The translations under genes and the position numbers were made by a program. The notes beneath the pieces are model-generated. The model did not search any database. It had not been told where the DNA came from and was given only the letters and a program-made list of their open reading frames with translations. Of a stretch of DNA of 64,000 bases, positions 38,701 to 46,436 are shown piece by piece. The stretch covers positions 1-64,000 of the forward strand of contig RFGC01000043.1 of the NCBI GenBank assembly GCA_003697135.1, in the 5' to 3' direction. This stretch comes from Acidobacteriota bacterium. Its GTDB lineage: Bacteria > Acidobacteriota > Blastocatellia > Pyrinomonadales > Pyrinomonadaceae. The stretch's first letter is position 1; every line of letters starts with the position of its first letter.

Positions 38701-39388
38701 CACCGAAGAATTCGATTCGGAAAGGCAAATCTTCGTGAGGAGACCAAACGTCAACGATGCCGCCGCGCAAAGAAAATTGTCCTTGTCCGTAAATGGGTTC
38801 TTCTCGAACATATCCGCTTGAGATTAGTTTTTTTATGAACTTCTCAAGCTCTACATCCTCTCCGACTTTAAGGCTGAGGCTGTAATTTTTGATTTCCGAT
38901 GGTGAGGCAATGCGCATTAGAAGTGCCTTTGCGGAAATTAGAATGAAAGATGGCTTTTCTTGAGCTTTAGTCGCAAGTCTCCACAAAGCCACTGCACGCT
39001 CTTCTTGCGTTTCAAGATGCGGTGATGTGCCTGAATAAACGCTGGTTTCAAAAGCAGGAATCGAGATTATTTGCGAAAGAGTTGAAGGTTTCGTTTCTGT
39101 CAGAGGTTTTGAGTTTTCTTTTTGAGATGGAAAGGCTAAGACAAAGCGATTCTGTTTTTTTATGAAAAATTCTAAATCCGATTGCCAAGTCTCAAGTTCA
39201 TCGTTCGAGGCGATTATCACGACAAGGGGAGCATTTAACTCTTGTTGCAATTGAGAAAGAAAGAATGCTTTTGCAGAAGTTGAAATTAAGCCTTTTAGCG
39301 AGATGCTACTATTTGCTTTCAGAAGACTCGCAAGCCTTCTGGATAGAGTTTTGAGACTATCAGGAATTTCTATCTGTGCAGGATTCAT
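35771..39388 (-). CDS. mfd: Transcription-repair coupling factor
   Basis: Mfd removes stalled RNA polymerase and recruits UvrA. It has 1205 residues from ATG 39388. In order it shows a UvrB-like N-terminal module (about 1-350), the RNA polymerase-interacting Tudor domain (DYVVHVDYGIGRFEQL), the RecG-like helicase with Walker A VGDVGYGKTE, LIVDEEQRFG, TRG-region YQLRGRVGRSNRRAYAYLL (seen as GRVGRSNRRAYAYL), and a C-terminal TRCF domain. No strong ribosome site precedes it. Confidence 0.95.
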   Translation of the reverse strand: MNPAQIEIPDSLKTLSRRLASLLKANSSISLKGLISTSAKAFFLSQLQQELNAPLVVIIASNDELETWQSDLEFFIKKQNRFVLAFPSQKENSKPLTETKPSTLSQIISIPAFETSVYSGTSPHLETQEERAVALWRLATKAQEKPSFILISAKALLMRIASPSEIKNYSLSLKVGEDVELEKFIKKLISSGYVREEPIYGQGQFSLRGGIVDVWSPHEDLPFRIEFFGDMVDSIRRFDPNTQLSVEKIESASIAPMREFFFDAEKLKEWGRIVREKFSADSEAFARFKRSIEDYTAFTDEGEAFPGIEFLLPIAFPLKSTIFDYLPSDCVLTIDEPSMIEQNLITEKEKHISQFQEAFQADCICPKPEEIFLSEEEFREKIRQFKRIEMRLLGIEAALTDEPFRIADLTNKSAFLFQDFANEVEIISRSTRKFNGNLREFINELKAFDSKRVIVANSEGIAGRIIEILRDYEINAHLAESCDFDRPISIVVGKLSSGFEFPSLKLIFQTEEEIFGESKALTLRPDERAQSKRRSISAFISDFRDLKPGDYVVHVDYGIGRFEQLKKVVLDGIEREFLVLVYADNAKLLVPVERLDLVSRYGSAEGKQPSLDKLGSINWQKTKLRAKKAMREMADELLRLYAERKLVKGFAFSKDTVWQKEFEEAFPYELTPDQAIAIEAVKKDMEQDSPMDRLIVGDVGYGKTEVAMRAAFKAVMDNKQVVVLAPTTVLAYQHFETFKSRFAAFPVNIELLSRFRSKAEQKQILKSLEEGKIDILIGTHRIFSNDVRIPRLGLLIVDEEQRFGVAHKEKLKKMKKAIDVLTLSATPIPRTLNMALMGLRDISIIETPPRDRLAINTQIVQFSEKIIKNAIEQELARSGQVFFIHNRVETIEYIASKLKQIVPQARICIAHGQMNEKEVEKTMLDFIDYKYDVLVATTIIENGIDIPRANTIIINRADTYGLAQLYQLRGRVGRSNRRAYAYLLIPSEAELSPIARRRLAAIREFSDLGAGFRLAALDLELRGAGNLLGAEQSGHVEALGFELYVKMLERTIRELQGEIIEDEESISINLGIPVFIPNEYISETSQRLKVYKQIASAKSNEELEQIRESLSDRYGKIPDSVNNLLAYSRLKILAERLRVISIDKTQNKVAIKFSDKTTASPDKLIELLKNNKQIRFSPNGILYVTLEDDDPIRKIEEILKQIADF

Positions 39389-39767
39389 CAAGTTTTTATT
39401 TAAGCATAAGATGGGCAGGGAATAGTAACAAAGGGATTTCTGAACATTAAGGCTTCGAGCGCACTCTTGATGTTGGTGAGGTTAGTGGTAGATGGCAAAT
39501 GATATTTTGATCTTTGTTATCCCATTCTACTTGAATATGCAAGGGCCTTTTCATTTAGTCTGTTCCAATTTCGTAAGTCAAAAACTCTGATAGTTTTTCG
39601 TTTTGCCCTTTTAAGACCTGCCCAAGTGCTTTTATTAGAGATTCAAGCTCTGTTTGACTAGAAACTATCATGTCCTCGGTTTTTTGTCAAAAGAGTTTGT
39701 GGGTTTCTAACAAAAAGGCGACCCGAGTTTTAGGGTCGCCCATGAGTTTTGAGGAGGGTTGTCGTGT
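39389..39767. other. 379-bp intergenic stretch with two tiny minus-strand frames and a terminator
   Basis: Between mfd and the Spy-like gene I find no clear gene. On the minus strand two short tandem frames exist: 39671-39555 (38 codons, starting MIVSSQTELESLIKALG) and, immediately after its TAA, 39554-39447 (35 codons, starting MKRPLHIQVEWDNKDQ). A TTGACA sits just upstream (39683-39688 region). The ribosome site GAGGA is too close to the first ATG. They may be tiny genes, remnants of an older gene, or chance. The Spy terminator occupies 39712-39740. Confidence 0.3.
39712..39740 (-). terminator. Rho-independent terminator of the Spy-like gene
   Basis: A perfect 8-bp GC-rich stem (GGCGACCC 39717-39724, GGGTCGCC 39733-39740) has an 8-nt loop. 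On the minus strand it is followed by TTTTT (39716-39712). It lies 28 bp after the stop codon of the Spy-like gene. Confidence 0.85.
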
Positions 39768-40259
39768 TTAATTATTGTTTTCGGGAAGATTCATTTTTTG
39801 CCTCATTCTGGGCTTGAATCTATCTTTGAAGCTTGTTTTGAATTGTTGAAGTTTTTCTCTTTGTTCAGGTGTTAGGACTGCAAAGACTGAAGCCTTTGTT
39901 CTTTCCTTTTCGATAATCATTTGCTTTGTAAGCTCGGCTTGCCTGCTTGCAAGCTGGGTGACTAGAGCTTCATTGAAGATGCCGTCTTTGCCTTGTTCTG
40001 AAAGTTGTCTGTGTATTTGGCGCATTTCTTGTTTTAGTGCGCGCATTTTTTCTCTTTCTGTTTCGTAGATTTGTTTGATCTGAGCTTTTTGCTCATCAGT
40101 CAAACCTAGCTCATTGGCGATTCGACCAACAAGCGGTTTCCACTTGATTTCGTCTCTGTCGTTGTTCTTGAAGCCATCACCTTTTTGTGCAAAGCTCAAA
40201 GCAGACCCTAGAATCAACGAACAAACAAAAACAAAAGTTACTAATCCAATTCTCTTCAT
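39768..40259 (-). CDS. Periplasmic Spy/CpxP-like protein (LTXXQ motifs)
   Basis: A signal peptide (about residues 1-25, ending SFAQ) is followed by an all-helical charged domain with two LTxxQ-type motifs, GLTDEQKAQIKQI and VLTPEQREKLQQF. Spy and CpxP family proteins are periplasmic chaperones or stress sensors, and similar small proteins are numerous in Acidobacteriota. It has 163 residues. The ATG 40259 has an AAGGAG site. It is transcribed alone with its own terminator. The 158-bp upstream gap is shared with the divergent VWA gene. Confidence 0.82.
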   Translation of the reverse strand: MKRIGLVTFVFVCSLILGSALSFAQKGDGFKNNDRDEIKWKPLVGRIANELGLTDEQKAQIKQIYETEREKMRALKQEMRQIHRQLSEQGKDGIFNEALVTQLASRQAELTKQMIIEKERTKASVFAVLTPEQREKLQQFKTSFKDRFKPRMRQKMNLPENNN

Positions 40260-40417
40260 ATCTTTTCTCCTTTCTATTGTTTTAGCGGCTTTACCGCTTT
40301 CAGAATATAAGACAAAATTTTTCTCGGAATGGACGAAGTTTTTTGAGACTTTTTATCGAAGCAAATTAGCTGTGTTTTTGACAACCGACTTACAAGGTGA
40401 AAAAATTTGAAGAAACG

Positions 40418-41395
40418 ATGAGAATACGGTTTCTGCATGCAGCAGTTTTACTTGTTTTATGTTTCTTACCTGCGTTTGCACAAGATGGTGATAATTTAGT
40501 CTCTTCAGACGTTATAAGGGTGGAAACTGATCTGGTGACTTTTGAAGTTGTAGTAACTGATAAGTCAGGAAATCCTATTACAGGGCTTCGGGCAGAGGAT
40601 TTTCAAATTCTTGAAGATGGTGTTGAAAGAAGTTTCGACTTTTTTGAGCCGATGCAGTCGAAGGATAAAGCTCGTCCGCTTTTTATGGTGCTTGCAATAG
40701 ATGTTTCGGGAAGCATCACAAATGAGGAACTCGAAAAACTACGATTCATACTCGGGCAGTTCATAGAGAAACTAGCAAACTATGAATCTTATTTTGCAGT
40801 TATGACATTTGGAATGAAAGTTAAAACGATTCTGCCTTTTACTAACAAACCCGAAAAGATTAGAAAAAGTCTTCTGAGATTTGAACATGAAAAAGATGGA
40901 CTGTCAACTCATGCTTACGATGCCGCTTATGAGGCTGTAAGACTTCTGCAGAGAAAAACTCCAAAAGTCATAGATGGAAAGCCTACAAGGCAAGTTGTGG
41001 TTTTGATAACAGATGGGTTTCCTGTAGGTGATGTTGTTTCTCCAAAAACAGTTATCGAGAGTGCCAACGATGCAGGAGTTACAGTTTACAGTATCATTTT
41101 GCCTTCCTATTCGGGTTTCAATTTTCAAATCAGAAGACCAATTCTCACACCACTTGAAGCGAGCGGTCTAATGGAAAAAACAGGCGGCAAGAGTTTTTAT
41201 CCGACCAAAGAAGGACTAAAAGCCATTCTCGACCTGCTTGCCAGCGAAATAAAAGGCACTTATCTTTTTGCTTTCTATCCTTCGGAAGAGAGCAAAAAAG
41301 ATGGGAAGTTTCGCACGGTTCAAATAAAAACAAAAAGAAATTATCTAGTTAGACAAAACCGAATGGGTTATCAGTTTTTACAACGAAAAAAGTGA
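40418..41395 (+). CDS. Secreted VWFA-related acidobacterial-type protein
   Basis: ATG 40418 starts a clear signal peptide (MRIRFLHAAVLLVLCFLPAFA); a GTG at 40397 would add seven charged residues. The segment VVTDKSGNPITGLRAEDFQI is the N-terminal hallmark of the VWFA-related domain found almost only in Acidobacteriota. It is followed by a von Willebrand A fold with an intact MIDAS start DVSGS and a later LITDG. It has 325 residues. The function is unknown in the family; binding of a partner through a metal ion outside the cell is inferred. It is convergent with the LysW-like gene. Confidence 0.88.
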   Translation: MRIRFLHAAVLLVLCFLPAFAQDGDNLVSSDVIRVETDLVTFEVVVTDKSGNPITGLRAEDFQILEDGVERSFDFFEPMQSKDKARPLFMVLAIDVSGSITNEELEKLRFILGQFIEKLANYESYFAVMTFGMKVKTILPFTNKPEKIRKSLLRFEHEKDGLSTHAYDAAYEAVRLLQRKTPKVIDGKPTRQVVVLITDGFPVGDVVSPKTVIESANDAGVTVYSIILPSYSGFNFQIRRPILTPLEASGLMEKTGGKSFYPTKEGLKAILDLLASEIKGTYLFAFYPSEESKKDGKFRTVQIKTKRNYLVRQNRMGYQFLQRKK

Positions 41396-41407
41396 GCGGT
41401 TAAAAGC

Positions 41408-41707
41408 CTATCTGTCATCGTAGTCTTCGTCGTAGTCGTCATAGTCGTCGTAGTCGTCATCATAATCTTCATCATAATCGTCATCATAATCATCGTCATA
41501 ATCTTCATCGTCATAGTCATCATCATAATCTTCGTCATAATCTTCATCGTAATCCTCGTCTTCGTAAACCTCTTCTAATTCGACGGGAGAAAGATTTACG
41601 ATTTCAAGGCTAATACCGCAATCTTCGCAAGTTACGAGGTCTCCATTTTCAGAATCTGGATCAACATATACTTCTGCGTCACATACTGGACAAGTTCCCG
41701 TTAACAC
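41408..41707 (-). CDS. LysW-like zinc ribbon protein with long Asp/Tyr repeat tail
   Basis: The GTG start at 41705-41707 has a strong GGAGG 9 nt upstream. Residues about 5-46 follow LysW, the amino-group carrier of lysine/arginine synthesis: GTCPVCDAEVYVDP, then LVTCEDCGISLEIVNLSPVEL. Four Cys form a zinc ribbon. LysW normally ends at EDWGE, whose last Glu carries the substrate. Here the chain instead runs on for about 50 residues of DED/DDD blocks separated by 12 Tyr and ends in DDR. The total is 99 residues. Ordinary LysW function is therefore doubtful. No lysine or arginine synthesis gene is nearby except speA at the window's end, which degrades arginine. Confidence 0.85.
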   Translation of the reverse strand: MLTGTCPVCDAEVYVDPDSENGDLVTCEDCGISLEIVNLSPVELEEVYEDEDYDEDYDEDYDDDYDDEDYDDDYDDDYDEDYDDDYDDYDDYDEDYDDR

Positions 41708-41757
41708 TTTCGTCGCCTCCGTTTTGGAATTTTTTCATTTATCAAGTTTCGTAGATT

Positions 41758-41787
41758 ATGATAGGAGCAGAAAATTAGGGATGTCAA
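41758..41787 (-). promoter_or_regulatory. Candidate sigma-70 promoter of the LysW-like gene
   Basis: On the minus strand, a consensus TTGACA (41787-41782) is 18 bp from TATCAT (41763-41758). The predicted start is about 45 nt before the GTG. It lies in the 140-bp gap shared with the divergent polymerase-like gene. Confidence 0.6.
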
Positions 41788-41847
41788 CTGCTAGATTTGC
41801 TAATTTTTGATGAAATCAAGAAATTTTGTAAGCTTTTTGTTAGTTTT

Positions 41848-43638
41848 ATGGAAATCTATTATCAGCTTGTAAAAGACGAAAATTCATTGCTTCAAGCTTG
41901 CAAACTCTTTTCTTCTGCTGAATATGTTGGCTTGGATACGGAAACGACGGAGCTTGACCCATACCAAGGGAATTTAAGGCTTCTTCAACTGAGCGATGGA
42001 AAAGAAACAAGAATTGTTGATCTAAACTGTTTTGGCGAAAAATTTGACGACAGCACTAAGAAAAATGCTTCTCTTCGTAACGATGAAAGACTTACGCCTT
42101 TGCGAGATTTGTTAAGAAGCTCAAAACCTATAAAGGTAATTCACAATGCAAAGTTTGATGCAAAGTGGATTTACCATTGTTTGGGAGTAGAGATAGGTGG
42201 GATATTTGATACCTATCTTGCAAGTCAATTGCTTTGGTTCGGCGATCAAGACAGAAAGCATGGACTTGCTGATGTAGCTTCGCATTTTCTCAACATCAAC
42301 ATGGATAAAAGAGAGCAGACTTCTGATTGGAGCGCTCCTGAGCTGACAGATTCTCAGCTGAGATATGCTGCTTACGATTCGATTGTTGCTTGGCAACTGT
42401 ATGAAAAACTTAACAAAAAATTAGAGGATAGAGATTTAGCCGAAGTAGCCAAGATCGAATTTGAATGTGTAATGCCGATTGTAGCAATGGAGATTAACGG
42501 ATTTTATTTGAACTCGTCTGCTTGGGCTAAACGATTAGAGGATTTAGAAGAGGTCTCACAAAAAATCCTAGAAGATATAGGAGCAAGCCGGCAAACTCAA
42601 GTTAGTTTTTTCGGAGGGCTTACCCAATACATCGAACTTGATTCATCAGAGAAAATTCTTGGATTTCTGCGTGAGAATGGCGTTCCAATCGGGTCCGGTT
42701 CTGAATTAAGTTTATTGGAACTTCAATCGTTGGCAAAGGACTATCCTGTTGCTGAAAAAGTGCTGGATTATCTTGCCGCATCGGATACGCTTTCTAGTTT
42801 GGGAAAGGAGTTTTTGAAAGTTACAAGAGACAATCGCATTTATCCTGATTTTAGGCAGATCACAAGTCCCTTTGCTCGCATAGGTTGCCGCAATCTGAAA
42901 CTGCATAAACTCATCGGCAACAAGCACTATAGCTATCATTTTTCCGTTCCTGAGTCGAGGAGTCTGATCGTTCTAGATTATCCTTTGTTAGAAGTAGCTG
43001 TAATGGCTCACTTATCAGAAGAAGAAAAATTTGCTGAGTTGTTAGAGAAAGCTTCAGAGCCATCGGATTTCTACAAAGCTATGGCTTTAGAGCTTTTCGG
43101 TAGTTCTAGTGAGGCTTTGGCGGTAGAGTTTTTGCATCATGCCATTGTTTACGGTATTGGTGTTTCTTATTTTGCAAGAATAAACCGCATTAACCAGTCA
43201 GAAGCGGAAGATTTAATGGAGCTTTATTTTCGAGCTTTTCCGAAACTTAGTTCGTGGTTGATGAAAATTTCGGATTTTGTGAACGAGAAAGAGGAAATCC
43301 GAAGTGCTTTTGGAAGAGTTTATAGGTTTCGTTTTGATCAGAGAATTGAATCGCAGAAGCTAGGCGCAATCAGAATGGCGAGGACTTTTGCGATTCAAGC
43401 AACGCTAACCGATATTCTAAAAATGACTCTTGCGAATCTTTACTACGGTTTGAGAGGGACATCGGCTAAACTCGTCAGTTTTGTTCGTGATCAAATCTGG
43501 ATTGAATGCGATCAAGAAGACAAGGAAGCCGTTTCGACAAAGGTGCGTGAGATAGCTCGAAGAACTCTTAGAAACAAACTGATAGAAAGCAAGGCTTTAG
43601 TCAGGGTGCAAGTTTTTGATTCGAGCGCAAAAATTTGA
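41848..43638 (+). CDS. DEDDy 3'-5' exonuclease fused to a degenerate family A DNA polymerase domain
   Basis: Residues 20-195 are a DnaQ/RNase D-type exonuclease with a complete DEDDy set: D30 and E32 (GLDTETTEL), D104 (NAKFD), Y173 and D177 (YAAYD). Residues about 205-596 follow PolI. Motif A keeps D377 but reads LDYPLLEV instead of DYSQIELR. Motif B (O-helix) ends VYG but has A423 and E427 where Arg and the essential Lys belong. Motif C reads VRDQ instead of HDE (D548 kept, Glu replaced by Gln). Exonuclease activity is likely and nucleotide addition doubtful. I chose ATG 41848 (596 residues) over TTG 41797. Neither has a good ribosome site. Confidence 0.85.
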   Translation: MEIYYQLVKDENSLLQACKLFSSAEYVGLDTETTELDPYQGNLRLLQLSDGKETRIVDLNCFGEKFDDSTKKNASLRNDERLTPLRDLLRSSKPIKVIHNAKFDAKWIYHCLGVEIGGIFDTYLASQLLWFGDQDRKHGLADVASHFLNINMDKREQTSDWSAPELTDSQLRYAAYDSIVAWQLYEKLNKKLEDRDLAEVAKIEFECVMPIVAMEINGFYLNSSAWAKRLEDLEEVSQKILEDIGASRQTQVSFFGGLTQYIELDSSEKILGFLRENGVPIGSGSELSLLELQSLAKDYPVAEKVLDYLAASDTLSSLGKEFLKVTRDNRIYPDFRQITSPFARIGCRNLKLHKLIGNKHYSYHFSVPESRSLIVLDYPLLEVAVMAHLSEEEKFAELLEKASEPSDFYKAMALELFGSSSEALAVEFLHHAIVYGIGVSYFARINRINQSEAEDLMELYFRAFPKLSSWLMKISDFVNEKEEIRSAFGRVYRFRFDQRIESQKLGAIRMARTFAIQATLTDILKMTLANLYYGLRGTSAKLVSFVRDQIWIECDQEDKEAVSTKVREIARRTLRNKLIESKALVRVQVFDSSAKI

Positions 43639-43696
43639 AAATTTCCGATACCTTCGTTTTTAGCCATAAACTTTGAATTGTTAGAGAGTCTTTTGT

Positions 43697-44215
43697 CTAA
43701 AGGTTTCGCAGAATTTCGATTATCAGCGAAATGAGATAGAGACTTGCGAGGATCGAGCCGATCAGAAGTGATATTAGCAAGCCGATGATTCCAAAGACAA
43801 AAATATAATCGCTGGTTGTGCCAGCGTTCTTTTTTGTAGCTCTTTCTCTGATTAAATCTAAGTTTCGCTTATTTGCCTTCCAGAAAAAGTCGAAAGCGTC
43901 GCCAACAAAGGGAATTGCACCAACTATGTAATCTATTGCGATGTTCATTGCCATTCGCAGGAGCGTGATTTTGGGAACACCATATCGAACACCTGCAATC
44001 AATATGTAGAATGAAATCAGCGTTGTTAGTGTATCTCCGAAATTCGGGATTAGACCGACGAGTGCATCAAGGCCAAATCGCCATTTTGTTCCCGGAATGC
44101 GGAAAAGACCGTCTAAGTATTCCGAAAGTTTTTCTAGGCTTTCCTCAATCTCCACTTGCTTTCTTTGTTCGTTTGACTGTTTGATTTTCTCTAACTCAAG
44201 CGCTGTTTGATTCAT
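43697..44215 (-). CDS. DUF4112 membrane protein
   Basis: The 172-residue protein shows the DUF4112 pattern: LFRIPGTKWRFGLDALVGLIPNFGD (seen as RFGLDALVGLIPNFGD), then IDYIVGAIPFVGDAFDFFWKAN. It has about three hydrophobic segments, and a charged helix at the N-terminus. GAGGGAAG precedes the ATG. The family's function is unknown. It is convergent with the polymerase-like gene and 16 bp downstream of the cyclophilin fusion, with which it is probably cotranscribed. Confidence 0.85.
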   Translation of the reverse strand: MNQTALELEKIKQSNEQRKQVEIEESLEKLSEYLDGLFRIPGTKWRFGLDALVGLIPNFGDTLTTLISFYILIAGVRYGVPKITLLRMAMNIAIDYIVGAIPFVGDAFDFFWKANKRNLDLIRERATKKNAGTTSDYIFVFGIIGLLISLLIGSILASLYLISLIIEILRNL

Positions 44216-44231
44216 CTGCTTCCCTCGATTT

Positions 44232-46391
44232 TCATTTTTTCTTTTTGATGCTTCGGTTGCTAGTTTCGACTATACGAACTTTAAGAATTTTGTCCCAGCG
44301 GACTATGGAATCAACGACTTTCATATCATTTTCGTTTACGTAGCCAAACACTGTATAGCCGCCGTCAAGATGTGGTTGAGGTGAATGAGTTATGAACCAT
44401 TGCGAGCCGCCTGTGTCTTTGCCTGATAAAGCCATGCCGACAGCTCCTCTATCGTAGGGTAGCATGTTTATTTCGCATCTGATTTGCCAGCCCGGACCAC
44501 CGTTGCTGTCGCCTCGCGGATCGCCATCTTGAATTACGAAATTCGGCACGACACGATGAATTTCCAATCCGTCAAAATATCCTTTTCGAGCAAGTTTGAT
44601 GAAATTATCAACTGTTAGCGGAGCTTCTTCAGGCATGAGTGAAATGGTGAAATCGCCTTTTTCGGTTGTTACGATTGCTTTCAACGTTCCATTGCGGCGT
44701 GAAATCGCACGCAAATAGTCAGCCTTCTTGTTTGTCACTTGACCTAGCTTTGTTTTGATGTTCGGAGAATGAGGCTTTACAATCCCGACCATCTTTTCAA
44801 TGTCCGAAAATTGGTTTGTCAATCCATTTTGCTTTATCAGATTAGCAGCGTGGCGGCGAACTAGAAAATTAGGAGATGATAGAGCAAGTTGCAAAGTCGG
44901 AATCGCTTTTTCCTTATCAAGTTTTGTCAAGGCTGAAAGGATTGCGATCTGAGCATCGTCATAATCGGTATCTGATTGCATCGAGTATTTGAAGGCAATT
45001 TCCAGAGCCTTTGTGATTTTTTCGTTTGGTGCTTCTTTCGCAAGAAGTTCAGCCGCTGCGGTGCGAATGAAGACGTCTGAAGATTCCAGCGACTTAATCA
45101 GCACCGATTCGGTTTCTTCAGACTTAAAAGATGCAAAAGCCGATAAAACGTTTGGTTGCGCCATTGGTGGTGCTTTTTTCAAAAAATTTTGCAGAATTTT
45201 CAAAGCCTTTTCTCTAATTTGCGAATTGGAAGAGATAGCTTCAAGAGCTTGAGAGACGGCAGAAAAATAACGCCAATCAGTTTGCTTTTCGTTTTCGATG
45301 GTTTCGAGATATTCGAGAGGTGAAACTTTTGCGAAGGCTATCTCGATTTCAGGTGCAGGATTTGCGACTCTTTGTCTTAATTTTCCGATTAGATCGAGAA
45401 AATCCTTATTGTTTGATTCAGAAAGCAAAGAGCCGAGAGCGCTAATAAGTTCAAAAAGTTCGTTTTGCTCTATTGGATTTCTAAACCTAGATTCTTTGTA
45501 GTTTTCAAAGATGGTTTGAGCTTTTTTGAGAAGTTCTGGCGCTATTTCTTTAGCTTCCAAAGTGGCTAAAGCACGAATGGAAGAAACGCGCACTCTTAAA
45601 TCATCGTCGCCGAGTGCGGCTTCAAGCAGTAGCGGAACTGAAGTTTTGTTTTCGGTTACGCCAAGGGCGCGTGCGGCATTGGCGCGTGCGATTGCGTCGG
45701 AGTCAGTAAGAAGAATTGTTTGCAGTTGCTCGACGGCGATTTTCGATCTCATTCGGGCAAGTGCATTCGCGGCATCGGCTCGAATACGAGCGTCGAGATT
45801 AGTTAAAAATCTCATGACTACCAAATCACCATTTTCAGGGCGGGCGCGGAATATGGCTGTAAGACCCAAAAGTATAACTTGCTTACTTTGCTTTGGTCTT
45901 GCTTCTTCAGATTCCATAAGGTCGAGAATAGCTTCGCCCAAATCTTCTGCTTCTTTTGTTTTGGGATTTGCCATGGCAATTTTCCCTGCCGCTTCGACGG
46001 CGCGGGAGCGCAAAGTGTCCGCAAGGCTTTTGTCCTTTAGGAGTTTCAAGATTGTATCTGATGCCTTTACCGATTCGATTTCTCCTAGAGCAAAGATGGC
46101 ATTCAGACGCACTTCTTCGTTCGGATCGGTTTCGGATAAGATTTTCAAAATCTCAACAGCCTTTTCGTCGCCTATTCTACCAGCCGCTAGTGCCGCACGT
46201 TTTCTGATTTGTGGGTTCTTGCTTTTAAGAAGTGATTCCAACTCATCGTCAAATCTCCTTTCGTCTTCTGCACGGACTATGCGTAGAATTACCGATGTTG
46301 GAATTCGGTTTTGGGCATTGATGAATGAGAATAAAAGAAGTGGTATAACGGCAAATACAAATGGTTTTGCAAAATCTTTGCGGAGAAACAT
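44232..46391 (-). CDS. Secreted HEAT-repeat protein with C-terminal cyclophilin domain
   Basis: ATG 46391 begins a signal peptide (FVFAVIPLLLFSFINAQ). Residues about 45-545 are HEAT/PBS-lyase-type repeats, for example KRAALAAGRIGDEKAVEIL and RARAALGVTE-like units. Residues about 560-715 form a cyclophilin PPIase: TEKGDFTISLMPEEAP, HRVVPNFVIQDGDPRG, SGKDTGGSQWFITHSPQPHLDG. The catalytic region (FVIQDGDP, GSQWFI) is well kept. It has 719 residues. A periplasmic folding factor with a scaffold arm is the likely role. TAAAAT ends 7 nt before ATG and no ribosome site is seen. Confidence 0.88.
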   Translation of the reverse strand: MFLRKDFAKPFVFAVIPLLLFSFINAQNRIPTSVILRIVRAEDERRFDDELESLLKSKNPQIRKRAALAAGRIGDEKAVEILKILSETDPNEEVRLNAIFALGEIESVKASDTILKLLKDKSLADTLRSRAVEAAGKIAMANPKTKEAEDLGEAILDLMESEEARPKQSKQVILLGLTAIFRARPENGDLVVMRFLTNLDARIRADAANALARMRSKIAVEQLQTILLTDSDAIARANAARALGVTENKTSVPLLLEAALGDDDLRVRVSSIRALATLEAKEIAPELLKKAQTIFENYKESRFRNPIEQNELFELISALGSLLSESNNKDFLDLIGKLRQRVANPAPEIEIAFAKVSPLEYLETIENEKQTDWRYFSAVSQALEAISSNSQIREKALKILQNFLKKAPPMAQPNVLSAFASFKSEETESVLIKSLESSDVFIRTAAAELLAKEAPNEKITKALEIAFKYSMQSDTDYDDAQIAILSALTKLDKEKAIPTLQLALSSPNFLVRRHAANLIKQNGLTNQFSDIEKMVGIVKPHSPNIKTKLGQVTNKKADYLRAISRRNGTLKAIVTTEKGDFTISLMPEEAPLTVDNFIKLARKGYFDGLEIHRVVPNFVIQDGDPRGDSNGGPGWQIRCEINMLPYDRGAVGMALSGKDTGGSQWFITHSPQPHLDGGYTVFGYVNENDMKVVDSIVRWDKILKVRIVETSNRSIKKKK

Positions 46392-46398
46392 GGATGAT

Positions 46399-46404
46399 AT
46401 TTTA
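46399..46404 (-). promoter_or_regulatory. -10-like box at the start of the HEAT-cyclophilin gene
   Basis: TAAAAT on the minus strand ends 7 nt before the ATG at 46391. The -35 region is weak. This suggests a leaderless mRNA. Confidence 0.3.
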
Positions 46405-46436
46405 CAACCGCTTTGGCTTATCGGAAAATTTACTTT

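Noticed and set aside
33763-41395. A MoxR-VWA functional pair made of the CbbQ-type ATPase and the VWA protein
   Set aside because: The two genes are about 6 kb apart with mfd between, on opposite strands, and the VWA protein is exported while the ATPase is cytosolic.
41408-41570. The tandem triplet-like repeats as a possible CRISPR array or noncoding microsatellite
   Set aside because: Units are irregular, without spacers, and stay in frame as Asp/Glu/Tyr codons of a protein with a strong ribosome site.
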